From Deltaproteobacteria bacterium (lineage in GTDB: Bacteria; Desulfobacterota; DSM-4660; Desulfatiglandales; HGW-15): a DNA stretch of 10,010 nucleotides. Below are positions 1-7,303 of this stretch, one piece after another. Where the stretch lies: the NCBI GenBank assembly GCA_030671095.1, contig DAOVAK010000056.1, positions 1-10,010 of the forward strand, in the 5' to 3' direction. Positions within the stretch are counted from its first letter, which is position 1; each line of letters starts with the position of its first letter. The notes beneath the pieces were generated by a model. The model saw only the letters and a program-made list of their open reading frames with translations, searched no databases and was not told the origin of the DNA. The position numbers and the translations under genes are program-made.

Positions 1-1174
1 TTACGAGTCCGTTCACATCCTCTATTGTCTGGGCGGCAGCGCTATTCATATAATGAAACTTCCCCACATTGATCGGCCGGCCCATAGCCCTGGCTTCCTC
101 CTCTGTAATGCCAACCGCACCGATTTCGGTGAATCCCCAGATGCATCGCGGGATCAGGTCCGGCTTGACCCCCTTTTTCGCTCCCAAGATGTTAGCCACA
201 GCAGCCTCACCCTCGGCCGAAGCCTTGTGCGCCAGCATCATTCCACCAATCACGTCGCCTATGGCGTAGACGGCAGGCAGGCTGGTCTCAAGCCGTGCGT
301 TAACCTTGATGAAAGGCCCTTCAGAGTTCAGCCCTAGTTTCTCAGCATCAATTCCTTCCAGAACTGGCTTTCGGCCGGTGGCCACAAGGACCCGGCCAGC
401 TCTGAGGGTCTGGGCTTGATCTGTCTCGTCCTCATAAGTGACCTCGACCTTCTCATTGTGTACAGCCACTTCCTTGACCTTTGCGTTGAGGTTGATCTTA
501 ACGCCACGCTGCTCCATGAGTATCCGCATGGCCCGCCGGATTTCAACCTCCTCGTTGATGATGATGTCTGAAAGCAGTTCCAAAACGGTTACCTCACAGC
601 CCAGAGTCCGGTAAATGTAGGCCATCTCCAAGCCTATCGCGCCACCGCCGATAATGACCAGACTCCCCGGGATATCCTCGGAATCAAGAGCCTCGTCTGT
701 AGTTTGAATGTAGTGGCCGTCCACCTCAATGAAGGCAGGTACTGCCGGTTTTGAGCCGCTGGCCAGGATTACGTGTCTGGCCTCATATTCTTTGGTTGAT
801 CCGCCAATCGCGCCAACCCTTATCCTGCCCGGTGCAATCAACTCACCCAAACCATGAACGACATCTATCCCGTGGCTTTGAATAATCTTTCCAAGACCAC
901 TGACAAGCGTTTTCACCACCTGCCTTTTCCGGGCCACCATCTTGCCAAGATCGATGGAAAGCGCCTCTGCACCCGTCAAGACCTGCGACGTTTTCGCCGC
1001 CTCCAGGAGTTTGGCATCGTAAATGAAGCACTTGGTTGAGATGCAACCCCGATTCAAGCAGGTCCCGCCGAGTGAATCCTTCTCAACCAAAAGCACTTTC
1101 AGGCCCTGCTGGGCACCACGTATGGCCGCCACATAGCCGCCGGGCCCTCCGCCGATAATTGCCAAATCGTACAT
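1..1174 (-). CDS. lpdA: Dihydrolipoyl dehydrogenase (E3), C-terminus cut by window edge
   Basis: E3 flavoenzyme that reoxidises the dihydrolipoyl arm of E2 and passes electrons to NAD+. 391 codons are visible without a stop; the usual length is about 460-475, so the C-terminal interface part with the catalytic His-Glu pair lies outside. Seen: FAD motif GGGPGG (residues 8-13), redox disulfide motif TCLNRGC (C39, C44), NAD-binding IIGGGAIGLE (174-183), and the second FAD motif YAIGD (303-307) followed by MLAHKASAEG. ATG start at 1174 has GGAGG a few bases upstream, 17 bp after the E2 stop, as the last visible gene of the operon. Odd: the normally conserved Pro after the second redox Cys is Ser (S46), and the usual YTxPE is WGFTE (346-350), which suggests a divergent, complex-specific E3. 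Family certain; dedication to this complex inferred from position. Confidence 0.95.
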   Translation of the reverse strand, partial: MYDLAIIGGGPGGYVAAIRGAQQGLKVLLVEKDSLGGTCLNRGCISTKCFIYDAKLLEAAKTSQVLTGAEALSIDLGKMVARKRQVVKTLVSGLGKIIQSHGIDVVHGLGELIAPGRIRVGAIGGSTKEYEARHVILASGSKPAVPAFIEVDGHYIQTTDEALDSEDIPGSLVIIGGGAIGLEMAYIYRTLGCEVTVLELLSDIIINEEVEIRRAMRILMEQRGVKINLNAKVKEVAVHNEKVEVTYEDETDQAQTLRAGRVLVATGRKPVLEGIDAEKLGLNSEGPFIKVNARLETSLPAVYAIGDVIGGMMLAHKASAEGEAAVANILGAKKGVKPDLIPRCIWGFTEIGAVGITEEEARAMGRPINVGKFHYMNSAAAQTIEDVNGLV

Positions 1175-1191
1175 TGCTCCCTCCGATCCGC

Positions 1192-2550
1192 TCACAGATT
1201 AAGGAACGTCAAGGCCGGCCGCTCGAGTTTCCATTTCAGGTTCTGAAGGAAGTCGGCCGCTACCGTGCCATCAATTATCCTATGGTCAACCGAAAGGCCA
1301 AAGCTGGTAACCCTTTTTTCCTTCACCGCCCCATCCACCAGGGTAAGCTCCTCCCTTGTTTTACCAATGGTCAGAATGCCGCTCTGGGGAGGATTCAAAA
1401 TGGCAGTGAAATAGGTGATATCGTATTGGCTTAGGCTGGAGATAGTGAAAGTACCCCGTTCAATCTCATCCATGGATAACTTCCCGGTACGGGCCCGCTG
1501 GACCAAGTCTGCCCGCTGGCGGATGATCTCTGCAAGTCCGATCTTATCTGCACGGGCGATAGCTGGAACGATCAGGCCATCTGGCAAGGCTACAGCCAGA
1601 CCCATGTTTACCTCAGGCAAGATGTAGATCTCCTGGCCCTTGAAAGTGGCATTGAGAAGCGGGAAGTCGAGAATATCTAAGGCTACTGCCTTGATCAGCA
1701 AGTCATTAATCGACAGCCGCAGCCCAAATCTTTCCTCAAAGTTAGGCAGGATATCCCGCCTGAAATTCAGAAGTGGATCCATCCAGACATCTGTGAAGAA
1801 ATATATATGCGGCGCAGTGAAAGCGCTCTCTGACATCCGACGTGCAATGACCCGGCGTATACTGTCCATCGGTATGACCTTGCCAAGACTGGGAGCGGTT
1901 GCCTCCTCTATTACCCGTTCTACATCAGCCCGCATAATCCGGCCGCGCACACCTGTACCCTCGATCCCTTGAAGAAGAATGCCTTCTTTTTCGGCTAGCC
2001 GGCCGGCGAGCGTTGAGACTTTAGCAGCAAGTTCCGGCCCAGGCTTCAAAGCTGCCTCCACATCACGGATGACGATAATTCCTCCCGGACCAGTGCCGCT
2101 AACTGTTTCCAGGTCAAGGCCTTTATCTTGGGCCAACTTTCTGGCCGCTGGAACCACCTTGATGGCCCCTCCTGGCGCAGCCTCGGCTACCTCAGCCGGT
2201 CGCACCTGGTGCGGCATAGGAGTAGGCACCTGCTCAGCCTGGCTGACCTTTTCGGCCTCAACCGGCGGAACGTGTGTGGACAGGGCTGCGTATTTGGCAG
2301 GTAGTTCCTCGCCAGGCTCGGTTATGACCGCCACCAGTGTGAGTACGGGTACTTCAACGCCAGCCGGAACTATGATCTTGGCAAGAATTCCGGAGGCTGG
2401 GGACTCAACTTCGGTCGTGACCTTTTCCGTCTCGACGATGAAGATAATTTCCCCCTTCTCAACGGGATCCCCCTCCTTTTTCATCCATTCAAGGATCGTA
2501 CCCTTTTCAACCGTGATGCCGAGCATAGGCACAACGACTTCAGTAGCCAC
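1192..2550 (-). CDS. acoC: 2-oxoacid/acetoin dehydrogenase E2 (dihydrolipoyl acyltransferase)
   Basis: Core of the dehydrogenase complex; moves the acyl group from E1 via lipoyl-lysine to CoA. 452 residues. Order: lipoyl domain 1-78 with ETEKV (lipoylated K43); Pro/Ala/Glu-rich linker about 80-129; a first E3-binding-like domain 130-168 with SGTGPGG; a second at 177-214 with EGTGVRGRI; catalytic acyltransferase domain about 224-448 with SVDHRIIDG (H423, D427) and an NPPQSGILTIG segment. Start is GTG at 2550, chosen because AGAGGAG lies just upstream and the lipoyl domain begins at once; it sits 14 bp after the E1-beta stop. Two tandem subunit-binding domains are more than most single-lipoyl E2s carry. 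Named acoC from operon company and the acetoin-type E1-alpha; the acyl specificity is not proven. Confidence 0.92.
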   Translation of the reverse strand: MATEVVVPMLGITVEKGTILEWMKKEGDPVEKGEIIFIVETEKVTTEVESPASGILAKIIVPAGVEVPVLTLVAVITEPGEELPAKYAALSTHVPPVEAEKVSQAEQVPTPMPHQVRPAEVAEAAPGGAIKVVPAARKLAQDKGLDLETVSGTGPGGIIVIRDVEAALKPGPELAAKVSTLAGRLAEKEGILLQGIEGTGVRGRIMRADVERVIEEATAPSLGKVIPMDSIRRVIARRMSESAFTAPHIYFFTDVWMDPLLNFRRDILPNFEERFGLRLSINDLLIKAVALDILDFPLLNATFKGQEIYILPEVNMGLAVALPDGLIVPAIARADKIGLAEIIRQRADLVQRARTGKLSMDEIERGTFTISSLSQYDITYFTAILNPPQSGILTIGKTREELTLVDGAVKEKRVTSFGLSVDHRIIDGTVAADFLQNLKWKLERPALTFLNL

Positions 2551-2564
2551 GGCTCTCCTCTCTT

Positions 2565-3545
2565 TCAGGCATACTCCATCATCCGTTTGATTGCCGGCAG
2601 CAGATCCTTAACGTCAGGGATGTAGGCCTGCTCCAGCGGCGGCGAGAAAGGTACCGGGGTATCGGGAGAGCAGACCCTGACAACTGGTGCTTTGAGGTCA
2701 AAGATTCCCTCCTCTGCAACCATGGCCGAGATTTCCGCAGCCACGCCGCAGGTTTTATGGCCTTCGTCCGCTACCAGGAGTCTGCCGGTTTTCTTGACCG
2801 ACTCGAGGATAGTCACCTTGTCCAAGGGCGTAAGTGTTCTTGGATCGACTATCTCCAAGTCGATACCTTCCTTTGCCGCTTCCTCGGCCAAGCGCAGCGA
2901 ACGGATAACCATGGCATGCGTGGCAACGATGGTAATGTCGCTTCCCTTTCGCTTGACCTCCGCCTCGCCAAAGGGAATGGTGTAGATCTCCTCAGGAACA
3001 GGGCCTTTCTCAACATAGAGCTTCTTGTGCTCTACGAAGATGACCGGGTTATCATTCTTGATGGCCTCAATCATCAGGCCCTTGGCATCATAGGGCGTTG
3101 ACGGCACAACTACATATAACCCCGGGATGTGCATGAACAAGGCGTGAAAGCTCTGTGAGTGCTGGGCGGCAGCACCTCGGCCAGCCCCTATATTGATCCG
3201 TAGCACCATCGGGACCCTGCCCCTGCCCCCGAACATGTAGTGCATCTTGGCCATCTGATTGATGATCATGTCCATACACACGGTGGTGAAGTCAATAAAC
3301 ATAACCTCGACAACCGGCCGCATTCCGGTCAGGGCAGCTCCCACGCAGCCACCGACGAATCCAGCTTCGGAGATGGGCATGTCAATCACCCGCTCCTGAC
3401 CAAATTCATCCAGCAACCCGGCCGTGACCTGAAAGATACCACCATATGCCCCAATGTCTTCCCCGAGCAGGATCACCCGCTCGTCCTCTTTCATGCACTG
3501 TCTTAAGCCCTCATTAATCGCCTGGGCATAAGTTAGCTCTCTCAT
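2565..3545 (-). CDS. acoB: Dehydrogenase E1 component, beta subunit (acetoin/pyruvate type)
   Basis: Thiamine-diphosphate-dependent E1 beta subunit that, with E1-alpha, cleaves the substrate and reductively acylates the lipoyl arm of E2. 326 residues, normal for the family. Seen: N-terminal pyrimidine-binding domain with LLGEDIGAYGG (E29), DMPISEAGF (E60, the conserved Glu that contacts the thiamine ring), GAGRGAAAQHSQ (H129), then a C-terminal transketolase domain from about 187 with DPRTLTPLD and VADEGHKTCG. ATG at 3545 is preceded by AAGGAG with a 10-nt spacer; it lies 14 bp after the E1-alpha stop, so translation is probably coupled within the operon. All expected catalytic residues appear present. 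acoB is assigned by pairing with an acetoin-type alpha subunit. Confidence 0.93.
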   Translation of the reverse strand: MRELTYAQAINEGLRQCMKEDERVILLGEDIGAYGGIFQVTAGLLDEFGQERVIDMPISEAGFVGGCVGAALTGMRPVVEVMFIDFTTVCMDMIINQMAKMHYMFGGRGRVPMVLRINIGAGRGAAAQHSQSFHALFMHIPGLYVVVPSTPYDAKGLMIEAIKNDNPVIFVEHKKLYVEKGPVPEEIYTIPFGEAEVKRKGSDITIVATHAMVIRSLRLAEEAAKEGIDLEIVDPRTLTPLDKVTILESVKKTGRLLVADEGHKTCGVAAEISAMVAEEGIFDLKAPVVRVCSPDTPVPFSPPLEQAYIPDVKDLLPAIKRMMEYA

Positions 3546-3559
3546 CTTCGTTCATCTCC

Positions 3560-4528
3560 TTATACGTACACGTCTTCATACATCTCCTCAAGGGTAGGGA
3601 ACTCACTCTCATTGGCATAGGCCACGGCCGCCTCAATTTCCTCGAGGACTTGCGCCTTAAGGACATCCATCTTTTTCTTGGTGATAACCTTATCTGCCAG
3701 CAATTTTTTGGCCATCCGCTCTATTGGATCCTTCTTCTTCCAGGATTCGATCTCCTCTGTGGTGCGGTAGCGCCTACCCTGGTTCGGGTCGCCTTCGTGA
3801 TGACCACGCCAGCGGTAGGTTTTGCATTCGATAAGGCTAGGGCCTTCATCGGCCCATCCTCTCTTCAAGGCCTTCATTGCGGCCTGATAGACCTCTATTA
3901 CATCGTTTCCATCCACAACGACCCCGGGCATATCATAGTTGGCAGCACGAAGCGCGATATCTTTTAGGAGCCGCTGCTTCTCCTGGCCTACCGATATACC
4001 ATATAGATTGTTTTCGCATACAAAAACGACCGGAAGCTTATGAAGGGAAGCTAGGTTGAGACTTTCGTGGAATGTTCCATTATTTGAAGCGTCGTCTCCA
4101 AAGAAGCACACGGTCACCTGGTCAGTCCCCCGCCACTTTGCAGACATCCCAGATCCCACAGCGATGGGAAGTCCGCCGCCTGCGATTCCGTTTGCACCGA
4201 GAATGCCCAACTCCATGTCGGCAATGTGCATGGAACCTCCTTTTCCCTTGCAATAGCCGGTTTTCTTACCGAACAGTTCGGCCATCATGAGCTTGAGGTC
4301 CGCTCCCTTAGCAATAACGTGGCCGTGTCCGCGATGGGTACTAGTTATGTAGTCGTCATCCCGCAGTCCAGCGCACACTCCGGAGGCTATTGCCTCCTCG
4401 CCGATATAAAGATGGGCGAGTCCTGGGACCAGACCACGCGCATACAGGTCAACGATCCGCTCCTCGAAGTAGCGAATCTTGAGCATTGTGGTATAGAGTC
4501 TGAGAAGCGTCTGTTTTTCTACCTTCAT
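3560..4528 (-). CDS. acoA: Dehydrogenase E1 component, alpha subunit (acetoin dehydrogenase-like)
   Basis: Alpha subunit of the thiamine-diphosphate-dependent E1; first gene of the operon. 322 residues with the start at 4528, chosen because GGGAGG lies 6 nt upstream and known AcoA proteins are about this length. A longer frame opening at 4621 would read through the sigma-54 promoter, so it is rejected. Seen: STHRGHGHVIAKG (63-75), GKGGSMHIAD (95-104), GANGIAGGGLP (111-121), thiamine-diphosphate/Mg motif from G144 to E-N-N (172-174), and YRWRGHHEGDP (238-248). The THRGHGH and GHHEGD stretches resemble acetoin dehydrogenases more than pyruvate or branched-chain E1s. Odd: the thiamine motif reads GDD, not GDG (D146). 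The acetoin substrate is inferred; another C4 ketone or 2-oxoacid is possible. Confidence 0.9.
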   Translation of the reverse strand: MKVEKQTLLRLYTTMLKIRYFEERIVDLYARGLVPGLAHLYIGEEAIASGVCAGLRDDDYITSTHRGHGHVIAKGADLKLMMAELFGKKTGYCKGKGGSMHIADMELGILGANGIAGGGLPIAVGSGMSAKWRGTDQVTVCFFGDDASNNGTFHESLNLASLHKLPVVFVCENNLYGISVGQEKQRLLKDIALRAANYDMPGVVVDGNDVIEVYQAAMKALKRGWADEGPSLIECKTYRWRGHHEGDPNQGRRYRTTEEIESWKKKDPIERMAKKLLADKVITKKKMDVLKAQVLEEIEAAVAYANESEFPTLEEMYEDVYV

Positions 4529-4534
4529 GAAAAT

Positions 4535-4540
4535 CCTCCC
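4535..4540 (-). promoter_or_regulatory. Ribosome binding site that fixes the E1-alpha start
   Basis: Minus-strand GGGAGG followed by a 6-nt spacer and ATG at 4528. No comparable site precedes the in-frame ATG at 4621, and the sigma-54 promoter lies between the two, so the short 322-residue form is the real product. Confidence 0.85.
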
Positions 4541-4595
4541 GAAGCACTTTGTTGAGCTCTTGGTGATGGGAGAGCCCTGTTGCTCTTTATATGGC

Positions 4596-4611
4596 AGCAA
4601 ACAATATGCCA
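4596..4611 (-). promoter_or_regulatory. Sigma-54 (-24/-12) promoter of the aco-like operon
   Basis: Minus strand reads TGGCATATTGTTTGCT. This has the invariant GG (-24) and GC (-12) with the strict 10-nt gap, and it matches the consensus TGGCA...TTGCW at both elements. The predicted transcript start is near 4585, giving a leader of about 57 nt before the E1-alpha ATG. A sigma-54 activator gene lies divergently next door, and aco operons with AcoR activators are known to use sigma-54. Best-supported regulatory site in the window. Confidence 0.85.
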
Positions 4612-5051
4612 TTTTCGACACGTCTCACTGAGCTTGATCATCCTATTGGAATTTAAGCAAAATTAGTATTGGTCGGGTTTTAGGGGCTAAAAAGCCGTCG
4701 AAAAGGGTGTCCCAAGATAAAACAGGTGTACTATTATGAAGCAATGAGGTATAAGAATTTGGTGTGATTGATCGGTTAACCCGTGTCTGAAAAAACTCTG
4801 CGGATCTCGGTTTTATAAGTGAGTGCGGTAGTAGACTCAATGAGCTTCTTAGAACCAAAGGGTATGGGGCTCAGGAGCAGACTTCCTCCATCTGGTCGTG
4901 GTGCAACCAGAATGGCGGCCATTAAAGGTGGCCCGCTTTATACTGTCTGTGGCGAGGCACAGTGCTTCCCTCGTCAGGAGTCCACCAAGCTTGCCGGCTG
5001 TACCCGATCCACTCGTGATCGGCTTTCCTCATAATAGCCATCTACTTATAC

Positions 5052-5068
5052 TGTCTCAAATTAAGACA
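5052..5068. promoter_or_regulatory. Near-perfect 17-bp palindrome, candidate activator or autoregulatory site
   Basis: Reads TGTCTCAAATTAAGACA; seven of eight base pairs are symmetric around the central A. It overlaps a TATACT box (5048-5053) that could be the -10 of the activator promoter, although no good -35 is visible. It lies 119 bp before the activator ATG. The shape (TGT-N11-ACA) resembles binding sites of Fis-HTH sigma-54 activators. Which protein binds is inference. Confidence 0.45.
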
Positions 5069-5122
5069 AAATGCTTTACCTGGTGGCTTTAATCCTGTAA
5101 TGTTGGTTATCAATCAATCCAC

Positions 5123-5156
5123 GGGCAGAAACTCAGGGCCTTATTCAGTTCTGCCC
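5123..5156. repeat. Inverted repeat/hairpin in the activator leader
   Basis: Arms GGGCAGAA (5123-5130) and TTCTGCCC (5149-5156) are perfect 8-bp complements around an 18-nt loop, ending 30 bp before the activator ATG. Only three T residues follow, so it is a poor intrinsic terminator. It could be an operator or an mRNA hairpin that tempers expression of the activator. Confidence 0.5.
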
Positions 5157-5186
5157 TTTAGAATGTTGAGAGGTAAATGAAATAGG

Positions 5187-7175
5187 ATGGATTCTACAAT
5201 TGCCACAGTACGTTATTCAAACAACTCCCAATTGGGTCAAGATCCGGTCAAGAGTGCATGGGAGAATCTGATCTTTAGAGGAATTACTCCCGGCGAAGAG
5301 ATCAGACCGGAGGTCTTGAGGTCATGGATCAGGTGTCGGGAGATCGGTCTCGATCCCTTCAGCAAGAACTCACCGCCAACCCTCCCAAAAGGCAAACTCC
5401 TCAGTCTGCTCAAGAACAATAGGGCCTTGATCGAAATATCTAAGCCGGTCGTGGATATGATCGAAATATCGGTCAAGGGCACGGGCTTTATTATCACTCT
5501 TACCGAAGAACATGGTTATGCGCTGGTGGTTCGGGGCGACAGAGACATAATGAAAATGGCTAAGGAGAACTATTACTTGCCGGGCTGCCTGCGGACTGTC
5601 GAACATGCCGGCACAAACGCAATCGGGCTTTGCCTTACAGAGGGCAAACCCATTCAACTTACAGGCGCCGAGCATTACAAGGTGCAGCACCACAACTGGA
5701 CCTGTTCTTCGGCCCCAATATACGATAGCCAGAGGCAGCTTATCGGCGCTATTACGCTCTCGGGGAGATCCAGCAGCAGACACCGGCATACCCTTGCCCT
5801 CATCACCGAGGCAGCCGATACGATACAGAGCCAACTTCGTGAAAGGGACTTGATCGAGGAAAAGAACCGGCTGAACCTAATGCTCACCTCGATCTTCAAC
5901 TCCATTTCGGACGGCGTAATATCGGTTGACAATTGCCTGAACATCACCAACATCAATAGCTCTGCAGCCAGAATGCTCGATATGGATGCCGAATCAGTCA
6001 TCGGGAGGCAGTTGGACAAAGTGGTTCATCCCGATGACCCCCTCATCCGGGCACTCAAGGCTAAGAAGTATTTCACCGGCATTGAAACCAACTTCTTAAG
6101 CCCGGGTGGCCAGAAGAACTACATGTGCAGGGTCGATCCCACACGAAATGCATCGGGTGAGGTGTTGGGTACCATCATTACCATGGCTGAAAAACGTCAC
6201 ATGATAAACATCGCCAAGAAGCTCGGCGGAAACTATTCGAAATACGAATTCAAGGACATCAAGGGGAACAGCCCTGCTTTTCAGAGACAGATTGAGTTAG
6301 CCAAGATTGCAGCTCGGACTAATTCAAGAATCCTTATCATCGGCGAGAGCGGCACCGGCAAAGAGTTGTTCGCCCAAGCAATCCATAGTTCCAGTAACCG
6401 GAGAAAGGAACCTTTTGTTGCAATCTCCTGTGCAGCCATTCCTCGAGACCTCGTTGAATCCGAGCTCTTCGGCTACCAGGGAGGTGCATTTACCGGAGCA
6501 CGTCGTGAGGGCATGGTGGGCAAGTTTGAGTTCGCTCATAAGGGCACGTTGTTTTTGGACGAGATAAACGGTCTCCCGTTAGAGCTGCAGGCCAAGCTGC
6601 TGAGAGTCCTCCAGCAGAACGAAATAATGAGATTAGGTGATACCCGGTGCATACCGGTGGACGTCAGGGTAATCGCCGCCAGCAGTACGGACCTGCTAAC
6701 CGAGGTTGAGACTTCCAGTTTTCGGGAAGATCTCTATTACCGGCTCAATGTAGTTGAGATAGTTATCCCCCCGCTGCGAGAGAGAATCGAGGACCTAGAA
6801 CTGCTCATTGACCACATCCTGACGCGCCAGTGTCAGGAAATAGGAATCAAGAGACCTCTAATATCCGATGAGGTTTTTGAGACTATGAGGGCATACCACT
6901 GGCCCGGCAACGTCCGCGAACTGGAAAACTGTATTGAGCGAATGCTGCTTGTTTCTCAGGGCACTACCATTAGCGCCATCCATCTGCCCCTGAGACCACA
7001 AAAAAAGGAGGCTAGACTCGAAAATGGAGTGTTAACGTTCCATCAGGGTTACAAGGGCATGATTGAGGAGGCACTCGAGCAGTGCGGCGGAAATGTGTCA
7101 ATGGCAGCAAAAAAACTTAACATAGCAAGGAGCACATTCTATCGCAAGATGAAAGAATTTGGGCTATCTCCATAA
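5187..7175 (+). CDS. acoR: Sigma-54-dependent transcriptional activator, AcoR type
   Basis: Enhancer-binding protein that hydrolyses ATP to open sigma-54 promoters in response to a small-molecule signal. 662 residues. N-terminal part with RPEVLRSWIRCREIGLDP (41-58), typical of AcoR proteins; GAF-like sensor about 70-215; PAS domain about 230-340; AAA+ domain about 354-590 with Walker A GESGTGKE (386-393), GAFTGA (433-438), Walker B LFLDE (455-459), arginine region FREDLYYRLN (512-521) and sensor II WPGNVRELE (572-580); Fis-type HTH 630-660. All catalytic elements are intact. No receiver domain, so ligand rather than phosphorylation control is expected. Divergent from the operon with the sigma-54 promoter, hence its likely activator. 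The ATG at 5187 has a weak site (GAGAGG, 13 nt away); an in-frame stop precedes it. Confidence 0.93.
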   Translation: MDSTIATVRYSNNSQLGQDPVKSAWENLIFRGITPGEEIRPEVLRSWIRCREIGLDPFSKNSPPTLPKGKLLSLLKNNRALIEISKPVVDMIEISVKGTGFIITLTEEHGYALVVRGDRDIMKMAKENYYLPGCLRTVEHAGTNAIGLCLTEGKPIQLTGAEHYKVQHHNWTCSSAPIYDSQRQLIGAITLSGRSSSRHRHTLALITEAADTIQSQLRERDLIEEKNRLNLMLTSIFNSISDGVISVDNCLNITNINSSAARMLDMDAESVIGRQLDKVVHPDDPLIRALKAKKYFTGIETNFLSPGGQKNYMCRVDPTRNASGEVLGTIITMAEKRHMINIAKKLGGNYSKYEFKDIKGNSPAFQRQIELAKIAARTNSRILIIGESGTGKELFAQAIHSSSNRRKEPFVAISCAAIPRDLVESELFGYQGGAFTGARREGMVGKFEFAHKGTLFLDEINGLPLELQAKLLRVLQQNEIMRLGDTRCIPVDVRVIAASSTDLLTEVETSSFREDLYYRLNVVEIVIPPLRERIEDLELLIDHILTRQCQEIGIKRPLISDEVFETMRAYHWPGNVRELENCIERMLLVSQGTTISAIHLPLRPQKKEARLENGVLTFHQGYKGMIEEALEQCGGNVSMAAKKLNIARSTFYRKMKEFGLSP

Positions 7176-7176
7176 A

Positions 7177-7191
7177 GCCGTTCTGGACGGC
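7177..7191. terminator. Short hairpin, possible weak terminator in the convergent gap
   Basis: Stem GCCGT/ACGGC with a 5-nt loop directly after the activator stop. On the minus strand it is followed by TTTAT, so it would better serve the convergent FmdE-like transcript arriving from the right; on the plus strand no T run follows. Stem is only 5 bp, so support is weak. A second short hairpin (CCCT/AGGG, 7263-7274) is even weaker. Confidence 0.3.
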
Positions 7192-7303
7192 CCTATAACG
7201 GGGTGGTACCTTTGGTGTGGGGAAGCAAGCTCTATCTCACCTAAATCTTCATGTGCTGACCTCCCTGGGCAGGGGCTTTGACGGACAATGTTAATGACCC
7301 CCT

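Larger units (their letters stand above)
4529..5186. other. 658-bp divergent regulatory region between E1-alpha and the activator
   Basis: No convincing gene is seen on either strand; frames here are short, lack ribosome sites and resemble nothing I know. It contains the sigma-54 promoter, a GGCT-aaaa-AGCC inverted repeat at 4685-4696 (about 100 bp upstream of the predicted start, where activator sites usually sit), palindrome GGTTAACC at 4774-4781, and CTCAnTGAG palindromes at 4624-4632 and 4836-4844. It also has an 11-bp direct repeat TTATACTGTCT at 4938-4948 and 5046-5056, an inverted repeat CCGATC/GATCGG at 5004-5022, and the palindrome and hairpin listed separately. The stretch 4820-5030 is GC-richer than its surroundings and may be decayed coding DNA, but no family could be recognised. 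Confidence 0.6.

Noticed and set aside
1979..2590. 203-codon plus-strand frame opposite E2
   Set aside because: Low-complexity Ser/Thr/Ala-rich shadow of the E2 lipoyl and linker region.
4529..4621. N-terminal extension of E1-alpha starting at an upstream in-frame ATG (4621)
   Set aside because: It would translate across the sigma-54 promoter, has no ribosome site and makes the protein longer than the family; the ATG at 4528 has a strong site.
4643..4858. 71-codon minus-strand frame in the intergenic region
   Set aside because: No ribosome site, no recognisable family, and it would span candidate activator sites; likely chance or decayed sequence.
4819..5034. 71-codon plus-strand frame, possible transposase remnant
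   Set aside because: Composition looks somewhat coding-like, but no transposase motif, terminal inverted repeat or target duplication could be found.
5370..5834. 154-codon minus-strand frame inside the activator gene
   Set aside because: Shadow of the well-supported activator; its residues follow the codon pattern of the plus-strand gene.
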